Shown piece after piece: positions 50,313-59,246 of a DNA stretch of 64,000 nucleotides. The first letter of the stretch is position 1. Each line of letters begins with the position of its first letter. A program made the translations under genes and the position numbers. Origin of the DNA: Cellulophaga tyrosinoxydans (GTDB lineage: Bacteria > Bacteroidota > Bacteroidia > Flavobacteriales > Flavobacteriaceae); assembly GCF_900176415.1 (NCBI RefSeq), contig NZ_FWXO01000004.1:248001-312000 (forward strand), read 5' to 3'. A model generated the notes under the pieces. The model did not search any database and was not told the origin of the DNA. It was given only the letters and a program-made list of their open reading frames with translations.

Positions 50313-51323
50313 ATGGATATTAGCTTAAAAAAGTACATTTTACCACTAAAACACACCTTTAGTATATCTCGCGAATCGCATGATTTTCAGAATAGTTTAA
50401 TCGTTGGACTTACATTAAACGAAAAAACTGGTTTTGGCGAAGCCACATCAAATCCTTATTATAAAATTACAGTTGAAAGCATGATGGCAGAAATAAATGC
50501 CGTAAGCCACGAAATAAAGAATTTTAACTTTACCACACCAGAAGTGTTTCATGCATTTTTGGTAGCGAAAGGTTTGTCTAATTTTGCTATTTGTGCCTTA
50601 GATTTAGCTGCACATGATCTATATGGAAAATTATTAGGTAAACCACTTTACAAAATATGGAATACAACTATAGATAGCTACCCCACAACTAATTACACAA
50701 TAGGAATTGCAAGTATTGATAAAATGGTAGCGAAAATGAAAGAAACTCCATGGCCAATTTATAAAATTAAATTAGGTACTGATGATGATGTAGCTATTGT
50801 AAAAGAATTACGTAAACATTCAGATGCCATATTTAGAATTGATGCCAATTGCGCTTGGACAGCAAAAGAAACTATCTACAATGCGCCTTTATTAAAAGAA
50901 TTAGGAGTGGAATTTTTAGAACAACCATTAAAAGCTGATGATTGGAAAGGAATGGAAGAGGTTATGCACCATAGTGTATTACCTGTAATTGCAGATGAAA
51001 GTTGCATCGTAGAAACCGATGTTGAAAAATGTGGTCTTCATTTTAGCGGTATAAATATAAAATTAACCAAATGTGGTGGCCTAACTCCCGCACTTAGAAT
51101 GATAAAAAAAGGAAAAGAAATGGGGTTAAAAGTTATGGTTGGTTGCATGACAGAATCCACCGTAGGAATTTCAGCAATAGCACAATTATTACCACAATTA
51201 GATTATGTGGATATGGATGGAGCACTTCTATTAAAAGAAGATATTGCGGATGGCGTAATTATTAAAAATGATGCAACGGTAATTTTCCCATCACTTGGCG
51301 GGAGCGGTGTAACACTTAGATAG
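50313..51323 (+). CDS. Dipeptide epimerase of the enolase superfamily
   Basis: A 336-residue mandelate racemase/muconate lactonising-type barrel. Catalytic residues are visible: Lys151 and Lys153 in YKIKLG, metal ligands Asp177 (RIDANCAW), Glu203 (FLEQPL) and Asp228 (IADES), and the second general base in NIKLTKCGG (about 250). These match L-Ala-D/L-Glu type dipeptide epimerases used to recycle murein peptides. The exact dipeptide cannot be read from sequence. The ATG at 50313 is preferred to a TTG ten codons earlier. The next gene starts 2 bases after the stop, so the two form an operon. Confidence 0.85.
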   Translation: MDISLKKYILPLKHTFSISRESHDFQNSLIVGLTLNEKTGFGEATSNPYYKITVESMMAEINAVSHEIKNFNFTTPEVFHAFLVAKGLSNFAICALDLAAHDLYGKLLGKPLYKIWNTTIDSYPTTNYTIGIASIDKMVAKMKETPWPIYKIKLGTDDDVAIVKELRKHSDAIFRIDANCAWTAKETIYNAPLLKELGVEFLEQPLKADDWKGMEEVMHHSVLPVIADESCIVETDVEKCGLHFSGINIKLTKCGGLTPALRMIKKGKEMGLKVMVGCMTESTVGISAIAQLLPQLDYVDMDGALLLKEDIADGVIIKNDATVIFPSLGGSGVTLR

Positions 51324-51325
51324 TT

Positions 51326-52381
51326 ATGCACACAATAGATTCATTTCCAGGTAGAGAAATAATACTAAATGACAAACCCTATTTATATTTTGGTGGTACG
51401 GCATATTTAGGCCTACAAATGGACATTGAATTTCAACATTTGTTTATAGAAAATATAAAAAAATATGGCACCAATTATGGTGCATCTAGAAAATCGAATG
51501 TGAGGATTGCAATTTTTGATAAAGCCGAAGAATATTTGGCGCAATTAGTGGGTAGTGACGCTTGTGTTACTATGTCCTCTGGTTATTTAGCAGGACAGTT
51601 TATAGGTCAGTTTTTAAATAATAGCAGTAATAAGTTTTTCTATTCCCCAAATACGCATTCTGCACTGTATATTTCAAATCAGATTAAAAATAAGCCTAAA
51701 TCCTATATTACTTTCACCGCATTAAACATAGCCATTCGTGATCATTTAGAAAAAAATGACACTATTCCTGTGGTTTTTTTAGATTCAATAGATTTTTCAG
51801 GAGCTAATTTTCCCGATTTTGAAGGATTAAAAGCATTACCATTAGAAGAGGTAATATTAGTTGTTGATGATTCTCATGGCATTGGGATTACAGGGGAAAA
51901 TGGTGGAGGTGTTTTTAGAAAAATTCAAAAATTAAATCCAAAAGAACTTATTGTGTGTTGCTCCTTGGGCAAAGGCTTTGGTGTGCAAGGTGGGGCTGTT
52001 TTTGGATCAAAAGAACGCATACTTAGCCTCGTCAACACTGATTTTTTTGGCGGCTCCAGTCCTGCATCACCAGCAAATCTTGCAAGTATTTTCTTCGGGG
52101 AAAGTATTTATAGAAAAAAGCGTAAGCTTTTACAACTTAATACAGCATACTTTATAGAAAATATTGAGAATATTTCATTTTTTAAATATATGGTAGGGCA
52201 TCCTGCATTTACTTTTTCCAGTGAAAAATTGACCCATCTTCTTGAAGAAAATGGCATTCTAGTAACTAGTTTTAGGTACCCTAGCGAAGATGCAGATCTT
52301 ATGAGTAGAATTGTTATTAGTGCGGCACATACAAAAGCAGATTTAGATCGTATTTGTAATATTTTAATCTCTTATGTTTAA
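51326..52381 (+). CDS. Fold-type I PLP enzyme of the KBL/AONS-like (alpha-oxoamine synthase-like) group
   Basis: A 351-residue pyridoxal-phosphate enzyme resembling 8-amino-7-oxononanoate synthase and 2-amino-3-ketobutyrate CoA ligase. The cofactor Lys216 lies in CSLGKGFGVQGG and the PLP-ring residues in VVDDSHGIGITGENGGG (Asp181 or 182, His184). It is about 40 residues shorter than typical AONS at the N-terminus. The usual H-x-x-LE motif near residue 65 is replaced by FDKAEEYLA, so a different acyl or amino substrate is likely. It is translationally linked to the dipeptide epimerase, suggesting a joint pathway. Confidence 0.75.
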   Translation: MHTIDSFPGREIILNDKPYLYFGGTAYLGLQMDIEFQHLFIENIKKYGTNYGASRKSNVRIAIFDKAEEYLAQLVGSDACVTMSSGYLAGQFIGQFLNNSSNKFFYSPNTHSALYISNQIKNKPKSYITFTALNIAIRDHLEKNDTIPVVFLDSIDFSGANFPDFEGLKALPLEEVILVVDDSHGIGITGENGGGVFRKIQKLNPKELIVCCSLGKGFGVQGGAVFGSKERILSLVNTDFFGGSSPASPANLASIFFGESIYRKKRKLLQLNTAYFIENIENISFFKYMVGHPAFTFSSEKLTHLLEENGILVTSFRYPSEDADLMSRIVISAAHTKADLDRICNILISYV

Positions 52382-52459
52382 TTTAACTTGAAATTAAACT
52401 ATTCTCATTGAAAAAAATATCGTAACTTATTACTATCTAATAACTTAAATATCTACGTC

Positions 52460-52909
52460 ATGAAAAAAGTAATAGGCTTAATTTTACTGCTTTTTATTTT
52501 AGTATCAACGGCCACTAAAACAACGCCAGTAAAATCATTAGAAAATCCTTCTTTAGAAGGTACGTGGGAACTTATAAACCGTTTTAATTATGATGGGATA
52601 AATGTAACAGACACTATTCCTAATATAAACGGATATCGTCAAGTAAAAATTTATAGTAAAGGAAAAGTAATGTGGACAAGATACTCTCCTGATGATCCAG
52701 CAGAATGGTTCGGGTATGGTTCGTATTCAAATACGAATTCTGTTTTACAAGAACAATTAGAATTTGGTTCCGAAACTATGATGAAAATTCAAGATACTGT
52801 ACAAGTGTTTAAGTTTGAATTACAATTGGATCCTGATAATTTTCGCCAAATAACTGTTGACGATAAAGGAAATAGAATTCAATCTGAAAATTATGCCAGA
52901 ATTGATTAA
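52460..52909 (+). CDS. Exported single-domain lipocalin-like protein
   Basis: A 149-residue protein with a signal peptide (to about 20) and one domain resembling each half of the 37455-38174 protein: it begins SLEGTWELINRFNYDG, has a central YRQVKIYSKGKVMWTRYSPD, then GYGSYSNTNSVLQEQLEFGS and a final strand KFELQLDPDNFRQITVDDKGNR. The pattern suggests a small beta-barrel binding protein. No catalytic residues were recognised. A terminator follows directly. Confidence 0.7.
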   Translation: MKKVIGLILLLFILVSTATKTTPVKSLENPSLEGTWELINRFNYDGINVTDTIPNINGYRQVKIYSKGKVMWTRYSPDDPAEWFGYGSYSNTNSVLQEQLEFGSETMMKIQDTVQVFKFELQLDPDNFRQITVDDKGNRIQSENYARID

Positions 52910-52915
52910 AAAAAA

Positions 52916-52945
52916 GAGCCGCTATTCTAGCGGCTCTTTTTTTTT
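52916..52945. terminator. Bidirectional terminator before trxB
   Basis: GAGCCGCT (52916-52923) and AGCGGCTC (52929-52936) pair around a 5-base loop, with nine T residues after and a run of A before, between two convergent genes. Confidence 0.88.
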
Positions 52946-52948
52946 AAT

Positions 52949-53914
52949 TTACGAAATTTCTTCGTGTGTTTCTATCGTTGCCAAATAGCGCTCAGCATCT
53001 AAGGCAGCCATACAACCTGTACCAGCAGCCGTTACTGCTTGACGGTATTCCTTATCTTGTGAATCCCCGCAAGCAAAAACTCCTGGTAAATTTGTTTTTG
53101 TTGATTTTCCTTTGGTAATTAAGTATCCTGTTTCATCCATATCTAACTGACCTTTAAAAATGTCAGTGTTTGGTTTATGACCAATAGCTATGAACAATCC
53201 TGTAATAGCAATTTCCTCCTTTTCGCCGGTTACATTATTTACCATGCGTAAACCTTCTACCACTTGATCACCTAAAACTTCATCTACTTCTGTATTATAA
53301 CGAATTTCGATGTTCTTAATACTTTTTACTCTATGCTGCATTGCTTTTGATGCTCTCATTTCATCTTTGCGCACCAACATGGTTACTTTATTACATATGT
53401 TAGCAAGATAAGACGCTTCTTCAGCGGCCGTATCACCTGCTCCTACAATGGCAACATCTTGTTTTCTATAGAAAAAACCATCACATACAGCACATGCAGA
53501 TACGCCTCCACCTCTTAACTTTTGCTCACTTGGTATATTTAAATACTTAGCACTTGCTCCAGTTGAAATTATAACAGTTTCTGCTTCAATCTCAATACTA
53601 TCATCCACAGTAGCTTTATGAATACCTCCTACTTCGGTACTAAATTTTACTGCTGTAATCATACCAATTCTTACATCTGTACCAAAACGTTCTGCTTGCT
53701 TTTGTAGTTGCATCATCATGGTAGGACCATCTATACCTTCAGGATAACCTGGAAAGTTATCAACTTCTGTAGTTGTAGTTAATTGCCCTCCTGGCTCCAT
53801 TCCTGTATAAACAACAGGTTTTAAATCTGCTCTAGCAGCATAAATTGCAGCTGTATATCCGGCAGGACCAGAACCAATAATTAACGTTTTTATTCTTTCT
53901 ATTTTATCTGACAT
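52949..53914 (-). CDS. trxB: Thioredoxin-disulfide reductase
   Basis: NADPH-dependent flavoenzyme that reduces thioredoxin, 321 residues. FAD binding is by IGSGPAGYTAAIYAARA. The redox disulfide is Cys141-Ala-Val-Cys144 in ACAVCDGFF, NADPH binding is by GAGDTAAEEA and the C-terminal FAD motif is GVFACGDSQDKEYRQAVTAAGTGCMAA. The start at MSDKIERIK is preferred over a Met five codons upstream, as the family begins at this point. The CAVC motif is a common variant of CATC. Transcribed alone on the minus strand. Confidence 0.95.
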   Translation of the reverse strand: MSDKIERIKTLIIGSGPAGYTAAIYAARADLKPVVYTGMEPGGQLTTTTEVDNFPGYPEGIDGPTMMMQLQKQAERFGTDVRIGMITAVKFSTEVGGIHKATVDDSIEIEAETVIISTGASAKYLNIPSEQKLRGGGVSACAVCDGFFYRKQDVAIVGAGDTAAEEASYLANICNKVTMLVRKDEMRASKAMQHRVKSIKNIEIRYNTEVDEVLGDQVVEGLRMVNNVTGEKEEIAITGLFIAIGHKPNTDIFKGQLDMDETGYLITKGKSTKTNLPGVFACGDSQDKEYRQAVTAAGTGCMAALDAERYLATIETHEEIS

Positions 53915-54037
53915 AATATTTAGCTTCATTTTTAATACTTCAAAAGTAGCTTTTTTGCAAAAAAACTTACAGCAAAAGTTATCAAAAGTTGTTATGCAAC
54001 TATTGCGATTTACTTATTATTCTTTCTTATCCTTAAT

Positions 54038-55171
54038 TTACTTGATATTTGACAACATATCTAGGGAAACAACTGTTCTAAAACCAACATGTTCGGAAGA
54101 TGAATCCATGCTTGTTCCCATTCTGGCAGAAATACGATAACTAGCACAATATGAATCACTGCATAAAAAAGAACCGCCTTTAATTATTTTCTCTTTAATT
54201 AATGGATTATTTGGATTATATGCTATTGATGAGCCTTTAGGATTGATGGCAACATTACCTGTCGCTATTAATTCTTTGTAATACTTTGTATTGTACCAGT
54301 CCGATGTCCATTCCCAGACGTTTCCTGCCATATCGAATAAACCAAAATCGTTTGCTGGATATGATTTAACAGGAGCTCTATTTTCAAACCCATCTAACTT
54401 ACTATTTTTAACAGGAAATTCTCCTTCCCATGTATTGGCCTTTTTAGATAGATTAGTTGCGTCATCACCCCAAAAGTAAATGGCCTTGTTATTATTTCCA
54501 CGTGCGGCTCTCTCCCACTCGGCCTCTGTTGGCAACCGTTTTCCCGCCCATTGGCAATATGCCAAAGCATCCTCATAAGCTACCTGTACAACAGGATCAT
54601 TATCCTTGCCTACTATATTGCTTTTAGGACCATTGGGGTGTTTCCAATTGGCTCCTATCTTCCATTCCCACCATTGAGAAAAGTCATATAAGTTGGGAAC
54701 TGTATTTTTAGTTTTTTTAAACACCAACGCACCTGGCTGCAATATTGAGTCATGCGGTTTAGGTGTTCCTTCTGGTAGCTGATTTTTCATTTCTTGCCAA
54801 TCAATGGCGCGTTCTGCTATGGTGATATAACCAGTTTCCTTTACAAACTTGGCAAACTGAGCATTAGTAACTTCAGTTATATCCATAAAAAATCCGTCAA
54901 CACTAACTTCGTGAGCTGGTTTTTCATGACTCATTGCCATTTTATCTTGAGTAACTGCCCCTTGTTGAAAAGTTCCCCCTGGAATCCATACCATACCTTC
55001 AGGCACTACAATGTCAGTTGGTTTATCTATTATTAATTCCACAATGGAATCCTTTTTTGGGATTGCTTCCTCAGTTTTATGTACTGAATTGGTAGATTTG
55101 TTTTTATTCTGGCATTGTAATGATAGGGCTACAAGAGAAACTAAAAGAATTTTACTGCGAATATTTTTCAT
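54038..55171 (-). CDS. Exported formylglycine-generating enzyme-type (SUMF1/FGE) lipoprotein
   Basis: A 377-residue protein with lipoprotein-type signal (SLQC, Cys20) and a full FGE-sulfatase domain: WIPGGTFQQGA, HEVSVDGFFMDITEVTNAQFAKFV, RLPTEAEWERAARG, GNVWEWTSDWY and the C-terminal GGSFLCSDSYCASYRISAR followed by HVGFR. The two cysteines Cys337 and Cys342 match the C-x4-C pair that binds copper and is essential in true FGEs. Most SUMF1-like proteins, such as GldJ/GldK, lack it. It could activate sulfatases outside the cytoplasm, but no sulfatase is in the window. Confidence 0.85.
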   Translation of the reverse strand: MKNIRSKILLVSLVALSLQCQNKNKSTNSVHKTEEAIPKKDSIVELIIDKPTDIVVPEGMVWIPGGTFQQGAVTQDKMAMSHEKPAHEVSVDGFFMDITEVTNAQFAKFVKETGYITIAERAIDWQEMKNQLPEGTPKPHDSILQPGALVFKKTKNTVPNLYDFSQWWEWKIGANWKHPNGPKSNIVGKDNDPVVQVAYEDALAYCQWAGKRLPTEAEWERAARGNNNKAIYFWGDDATNLSKKANTWEGEFPVKNSKLDGFENRAPVKSYPANDFGLFDMAGNVWEWTSDWYNTKYYKELIATGNVAINPKGSSIAYNPNNPLIKEKIIKGGSFLCSDSYCASYRISARMGTSMDSSSEHVGFRTVVSLDMLSNIK

Positions 55172-55251
55172 AAACTTTATAAAAACAATTTTAAAAACCT
55201 AAAATTACAATTTTTATAAAGCTTGCCTTGTAAAACAATATATTATTTGTG

Positions 55252-57027
55252 TTAAAATTCTAAGGTAGTATTTTCTCCCTCTTCCTTTAAAATAACCTGA
55301 AATTTATAGGTATTTAAATTGGCTTTTAATGTAGCAATATCATTACCATTTTTCCATGTTATGGCTAACTCGTTTTCGGGAGTTTCATGGATTTGTAGTT
55401 GACCAAAAAAAGCTTTTGCTGTATTTCGCAATCTAATTAATTGAAGTTGGTCCAGAACAACTTGTCTCTTTAAACCAGCCGTAATATCTTGATTTGTTAA
55501 TGTTGTTCTATTAATCTCTTTATGACCTCCACTTCCCCCATTATCCGCAGCTTCATAATTATTGGTACCGGCAAAAATATCTAGATACCATATTTGAGGT
55601 ATTCCTGGCATAAATAGCTGAATTGCTCTTGCTAAAAGTAGTTTTTGTTCCACTTCGCCTAAAGCACTAAAAAATGTAGCATTTACCTGGTAATAAGATA
55701 TTTTTTTCCCTGATGGATCATACAGGTTTTTAACGCGACCACCACGATCCATTATTGTTGTCATTATTTCTTCAATCTCCTGGTCGGATAACAATCCTTG
55801 GTTATAGTCATCATCAACTGCTTTGCCTTTTAAATCTAGAACAGGTATACCATCATGACAGCCCAACATATTTACTGTTTTATACCCTTTACTATTAATT
55901 TCTTTTATCCACGTTAAAAGCGCTTTATTGGAGTTCTTTTCTAATGTATGAATTACTAAACCTGGTAAGAAAAAATCATAAATACAATATCCTTCATTGG
56001 CCACTTCGTCATGTAAATGAAGTCCGTATTCCGCATGAATTTCCGGAAGCAAAATTAAATTATTCTTATCTGCAATCTCTTTTATTCGCTGTAAATAGTC
56101 CCACGTACCGGGTTTATTAAAAAAGTTAGACTGCCCAACTTCTTTATGCAAATATGCAAAAGCATCTAAACGTAAAACCTTACAGCCAAAATCACTAAGC
56201 TTTTTTAAAGTTTGTTCATAAAATTCCCATACAAGTGGCGATTTGGCATTAACATCCATTTGCCCTAAATAGGTACGTTTTTTATTCAAAATTTTAATCA
56301 CATCTGACTTAAAATGCTCCAGATGACCTAATTCTAATGCATTAAGATTAGTTAAAGTGACTATGCTTTTATTTACTCGTTCTAAAAGAAAGGTAATTTC
56401 TGATTCCTTTATGTTTTGTATGATTTTTAAATCTTCCGCGCTTAGTGGTTCATAGGAAACCTGCTGATAAAAAGTATTCCAATAAGGTTTTTCTGTACCA
56501 TCAGGAAAAAGTACTTTTAGAATAGGCAAGCCAGACTTTCTCATGAAAAGCTTACTTAAATACGCTTCTTTCGGAATTACTATTCCATCTTTATTCATGG
56601 TGCCATGATCTTTCCAAAAATGGTTCCAATTAATAAAAAAGTCAGTGTATTTGGAGTTATCACCGTGTTTTAAAATATCTTTAAACTGAGGTGATGCTAC
56701 TGATAAATGATTTAAAACAATATCAAACTTCAATTGAATATTAAGTTCCTGCAAAGCCTTTAAATCGTCTAAAGAGACTAAATCCGTATTAATATTATAA
56801 TCAATTATGGAAAATCCTCTATCTAGATCACTATTAAAAAAAGTTGGCAAAACATAAAAAAGAGAAAATGCATTTTTAAATTCTGGTATTCTTAGCATTG
56901 CAATAGTATCGCTCAATTTTTCACCTATACTATCAGGATATGCATTAAGCATTACTCCATTTCCAAGATTATTCATCGACATAATATTATTATGATTAAC
57001 GTTTACAGTATTTGCTATACTTAGCAT
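55252..57027 (-). CDS. GH13 alpha-glucosyl phosphorylase/hydrolase, subfamily 18 (sucrose phosphorylase-like)
   Basis: A 591-residue (beta/alpha)8-barrel enzyme acting on an alpha-glucoside, most likely sucrose or a related phosphorylysis substrate. The GH13 regions are visible: DIVLNH (region I, about 102-107), nucleophile Asp288 in VLRLDAFAYLH, acid/base Glu329 in LLPEIHAEY and the third carboxylate Asp392 in LGCHDGIPVLD. The HDGI pattern and LRLDAFAY are those of subfamily 18. There is no signal peptide, so it is cytoplasmic. It overlaps the sugar kinase gene by seven bases. A sucrose, sucrose-6-phosphate or glucosylglycerate substrate cannot be told apart. Confidence 0.82.
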   Translation of the reverse strand: MLSIANTVNVNHNNIMSMNNLGNGVMLNAYPDSIGEKLSDTIAMLRIPEFKNAFSLFYVLPTFFNSDLDRGFSIIDYNINTDLVSLDDLKALQELNIQLKFDIVLNHLSVASPQFKDILKHGDNSKYTDFFINWNHFWKDHGTMNKDGIVIPKEAYLSKLFMRKSGLPILKVLFPDGTEKPYWNTFYQQVSYEPLSAEDLKIIQNIKESEITFLLERVNKSIVTLTNLNALELGHLEHFKSDVIKILNKKRTYLGQMDVNAKSPLVWEFYEQTLKKLSDFGCKVLRLDAFAYLHKEVGQSNFFNKPGTWDYLQRIKEIADKNNLILLPEIHAEYGLHLHDEVANEGYCIYDFFLPGLVIHTLEKNSNKALLTWIKEINSKGYKTVNMLGCHDGIPVLDLKGKAVDDDYNQGLLSDQEIEEIMTTIMDRGGRVKNLYDPSGKKISYYQVNATFFSALGEVEQKLLLARAIQLFMPGIPQIWYLDIFAGTNNYEAADNGGSGGHKEINRTTLTNQDITAGLKRQVVLDQLQLIRLRNTAKAFFGQLQIHETPENELAITWKNGNDIATLKANLNTYKFQVILKEEGENTTLEF

Positions 57028-57965
57028 TTTAGAAGCTGAGATAATATATTAATATTATCGGGTAATCTACCCACATTTTGGAGTTTAAGCGCTGCTAATT
57101 TCAAAGCCACTTCTAAGCAATTCTCCATAGTATCCCCATTTAAATAGGCAAACAAGAAACCTGACCAAAAAGCATCTCCAGCACCTGTAGCATCCATTAT
57201 TTTATCTACTTTAATTGCGGGGAGTTGAATAATTTCTTTTCCTTTTTGAGACAATTTAACTCCTGAACTACCTAAGGTTAAACAAACAACTTCTACGCCC
57301 TCGGAGTGAAAAAATTCGAAAATTTCCTTATGTTCTAATTTTCTTTCAAAAAGCCGCTCCATATCATCTTCACTAATTTTCACTAATGGATTAAATTTGC
57401 AATAGGCCTTTATAATTTCAAAAGCTTTAGCTTGACTTTTCCATAGTTTTTTAGCATAATTTACATCAATGCTTAATTTACAACCGAGATTATACGCTTC
57501 TTCTGCTTTCTGTATAATAGTATCTTGCGCTGGTTTTCTGCTTAAAGCAAAACAAGTGGTATGGAATATTTTACTATTGGATAATAGATCACTAGATAGC
57601 TGATCTTCTGTAATACAACAATCTGCCTCTCTAAAAGGAATAAAATCGGGGGTTCCATCTGTTTTAGAAACTAAGATTACACTTGTAGGTTTTCTTTTTT
57701 TCTTTTTAATATACTCCTTAATAATTGTGGTTTCTTCTAACCTTTTAAATACATAATCTCCTAATCCGTCATTGCCCACCGTTGCAACCATAGCTGCTTT
57801 TAATCCTAATCGAGAAGAGTTCATTGCCACATTCATAGGTGAACCTCCTAAATAACGATGGTAATCTCTGGTTTCGTTAATCATTACACCAGATTGATGA
57901 CCAATAAAATCAATAAGAATTTCACCTACACATAAAATATCTATTGTTCTTAATTTTTCTTTCAT
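57021..57965 (-). CDS. PfkB-family sugar kinase, probable fructokinase
   Basis: A 314-residue ribokinase-type kinase. The substrate-binding start DILCVGEILIDFIG, the GGSPMNVAMN segment (40-49) and the ATP/catalytic signature DATGAGDAFWSGFLFAY with its catalytic Asp are present. It is upstream of, and overlaps by seven bases, the GH13 gene, and is divergent from a LacI regulator. That fits phosphorylation of fructose released from sucrose by the phosphorylase. KDG kinase (for alginate catabolism) belongs to the same family, so this alternative is not excluded. Confidence 0.82.
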   Translation of the reverse strand: MKEKLRTIDILCVGEILIDFIGHQSGVMINETRDYHRYLGGSPMNVAMNSSRLGLKAAMVATVGNDGLGDYVFKRLEETTIIKEYIKKKKRKPTSVILVSKTDGTPDFIPFREADCCITEDQLSSDLLSNSKIFHTTCFALSRKPAQDTIIQKAEEAYNLGCKLSIDVNYAKKLWKSQAKAFEIIKAYCKFNPLVKISEDDMERLFERKLEHKEIFEFFHSEGVEVVCLTLGSSGVKLSQKGKEIIQLPAIKVDKIMDATGAGDAFWSGFLFAYLNGDTMENCLEVALKLAALKLQNVGRLPDNINILSQLLKC

Positions 57966-58073
57966 TTAAATTTAAATTATTGGCAGTGTAATACATTTAT
58001 CTAAAAAATTGAAAATTATCAATTTTTCCTACCAATTTAAGCTAATTTGATAATTAAAATTAAAATATACTAT

Positions 58074-58106
58074 CGAAATGCTTTTCGTTAGCACCTAAAA
58101 CGTTTT
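58074..58106. promoter_or_regulatory. Two candidate LacI-type operators between pfkB and lacI-family genes
   Basis: CGAAATGCTTTTCG (58074-58087, near-perfect about a GC centre) and AAAACGTTTT (58097-58106, perfect about a CG centre) lie in the 191-base divergent region. A central CG/GC palindrome is the normal form of LacI-family operators, so the adjacent regulator probably controls itself and the pfkB-GH13 operon here. Confidence 0.6.
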
Positions 58107-58156
58107 CGTTTTTAAATTATTTATATTATTTAAGTATAAAGCATACCTTTAATATT

Positions 58157-59215
58157 ATGAAACCAGCGACCCTTAAACAAATTGCAGAACAATTAAATAT
58201 TTCTATCTCTACCGTTTCTAAAGCATTAAAGGATTATCCTGATGTTAGTAAGAAAACCAAGGATTTAGTAAATGAATTAGCTAAGGATTTAAATTATAAA
58301 CCCAATGCATTTGCATTAAACCTTCGGAATAAAGAATCTAAAACAATAGGTTTAATTATTCCTGAAATTGTTCATCATTTTTTTTCAAGTGTAATTAAAG
58401 GCATTATTTCACAAGCAGAAGAAAAAGGATACTTGGTTATCATTCTTCAATCTAATGAAAGTTATGAATTGGAGAAAAAACAAATAGAACTTTTAATGAA
58501 CCAGCGTGTAGATGGAATATTAATTTCACTAGCCAACGGCACGGCTGATTATGCACATTTAAATGAAGTTCTTGCTCAAGATAAGCCATTAGTTATGTTC
58601 GATAAAATTGCAAAATTAGTTCGTTGTTCTAAAATTGTAATTGATGACAGAAAGGCTGCATACCTTGCTACGCAACATTTAATTGATACGGGTTGTAAGC
58701 GTATTGCCCATTTTAGAGGTCCTTTACTGCCACAAAACTCCATTGACAGGTTTTTAGGTTATAAAAAAGCATTGGAAGACAACAACATTCCCTATGATCC
58801 TTCTTTAGTGTATTTATGTGAATGTGGCGAACATAGTTTTGAAGAAGGTAAGGCAAATGCACAAAAATTACTTCAGGATCATAACGATGTAGATGGAATT
58901 TTTATAAATACGGATCTCGTGGCCATTGGTGCCATAAACGAGTTCAAAAAAATGGGTATCAAAATCCCAGAAGATATAAGCATTGTTGGCTTTAGTAATT
59001 GGCATATGTCTTCCGTAATCTCTCCAAGTCTTACTACAATAGATCAGCCTGGTTTTTTAATGGGTAAAAATGCTTTTAAACAATTGCATTTAGAAATCAC
59101 TAATCTTAAAAACAACCTGCCAATTGTACATCAAGAAATAATTCTTCAAACAGATTTGTTAAAAAGAGAATCCACGAAAGATATTACGGCAAAAAAAAAT
59201 AAGCTTCATTTATAG
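58157..59215 (+). CDS. LacI-family transcriptional regulator
   Basis: A 352-residue regulator. The N-terminal helix-turn-helix and hinge (ATLKQIAEQLNISISTVSKALKDYPDVSKKTKDLVNELAKDLNY) is followed by a periplasmic-binding-protein-like sensor (TIGLIIPEIVHHFFSSVIKGI, VDGIFINTDLVAIGAINEFKKMGIKIPEDISIVGFSNW). It is divergent from the pfkB-GH13 operon with two LacI-type operators between, so a sugar-responsive repressor of sucrose-like utilisation is inferred. The effector is unknown. The -7 box of the dikinase gene begins on the base after its stop codon. Confidence 0.92.
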   Translation: MKPATLKQIAEQLNISISTVSKALKDYPDVSKKTKDLVNELAKDLNYKPNAFALNLRNKESKTIGLIIPEIVHHFFSSVIKGIISQAEEKGYLVIILQSNESYELEKKQIELLMNQRVDGILISLANGTADYAHLNEVLAQDKPLVMFDKIAKLVRCSKIVIDDRKAAYLATQHLIDTGCKRIAHFRGPLLPQNSIDRFLGYKKALEDNNIPYDPSLVYLCECGEHSFEEGKANAQKLLQDHNDVDGIFINTDLVAIGAINEFKKMGIKIPEDISIVGFSNWHMSSVISPSLTTIDQPGFLMGKNAFKQLHLEITNLKNNLPIVHQEIILQTDLLKRESTKDITAKKNKLHL

Positions 59216-59223
59216 TACCTTTG
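59216..59223 (+). promoter_or_regulatory. -7 element of the exported dikinase operon
   Basis: TACCTTTG matches TAnnTTTG and lies 23 bases before the dikinase start codon. No -33 TTG was found at the usual distance, so the promoter may need an activator or be weak. Confidence 0.5.
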
Positions 59224-59246
59224 TTACTTAAAAACAACTCAAAAAA

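Noticed and set aside
51326-52381. Biotin biosynthesis gene bioF or sulfonolipid cysteate acyltransferase
   Set aside because: The enzyme is shorter than those families, lacks the H-x-x-LE motif, and is coupled to a dipeptide epimerase. No biotin or sulfonolipid genes are near.
57021-57965. KDG kinase for alginate catabolism
   Set aside because: It is 45 kb from the alginate lyases, lacks their operator motif and overlaps a sucrose-phosphorylase-like gene, so a fructokinase role is better supported, though not proven.
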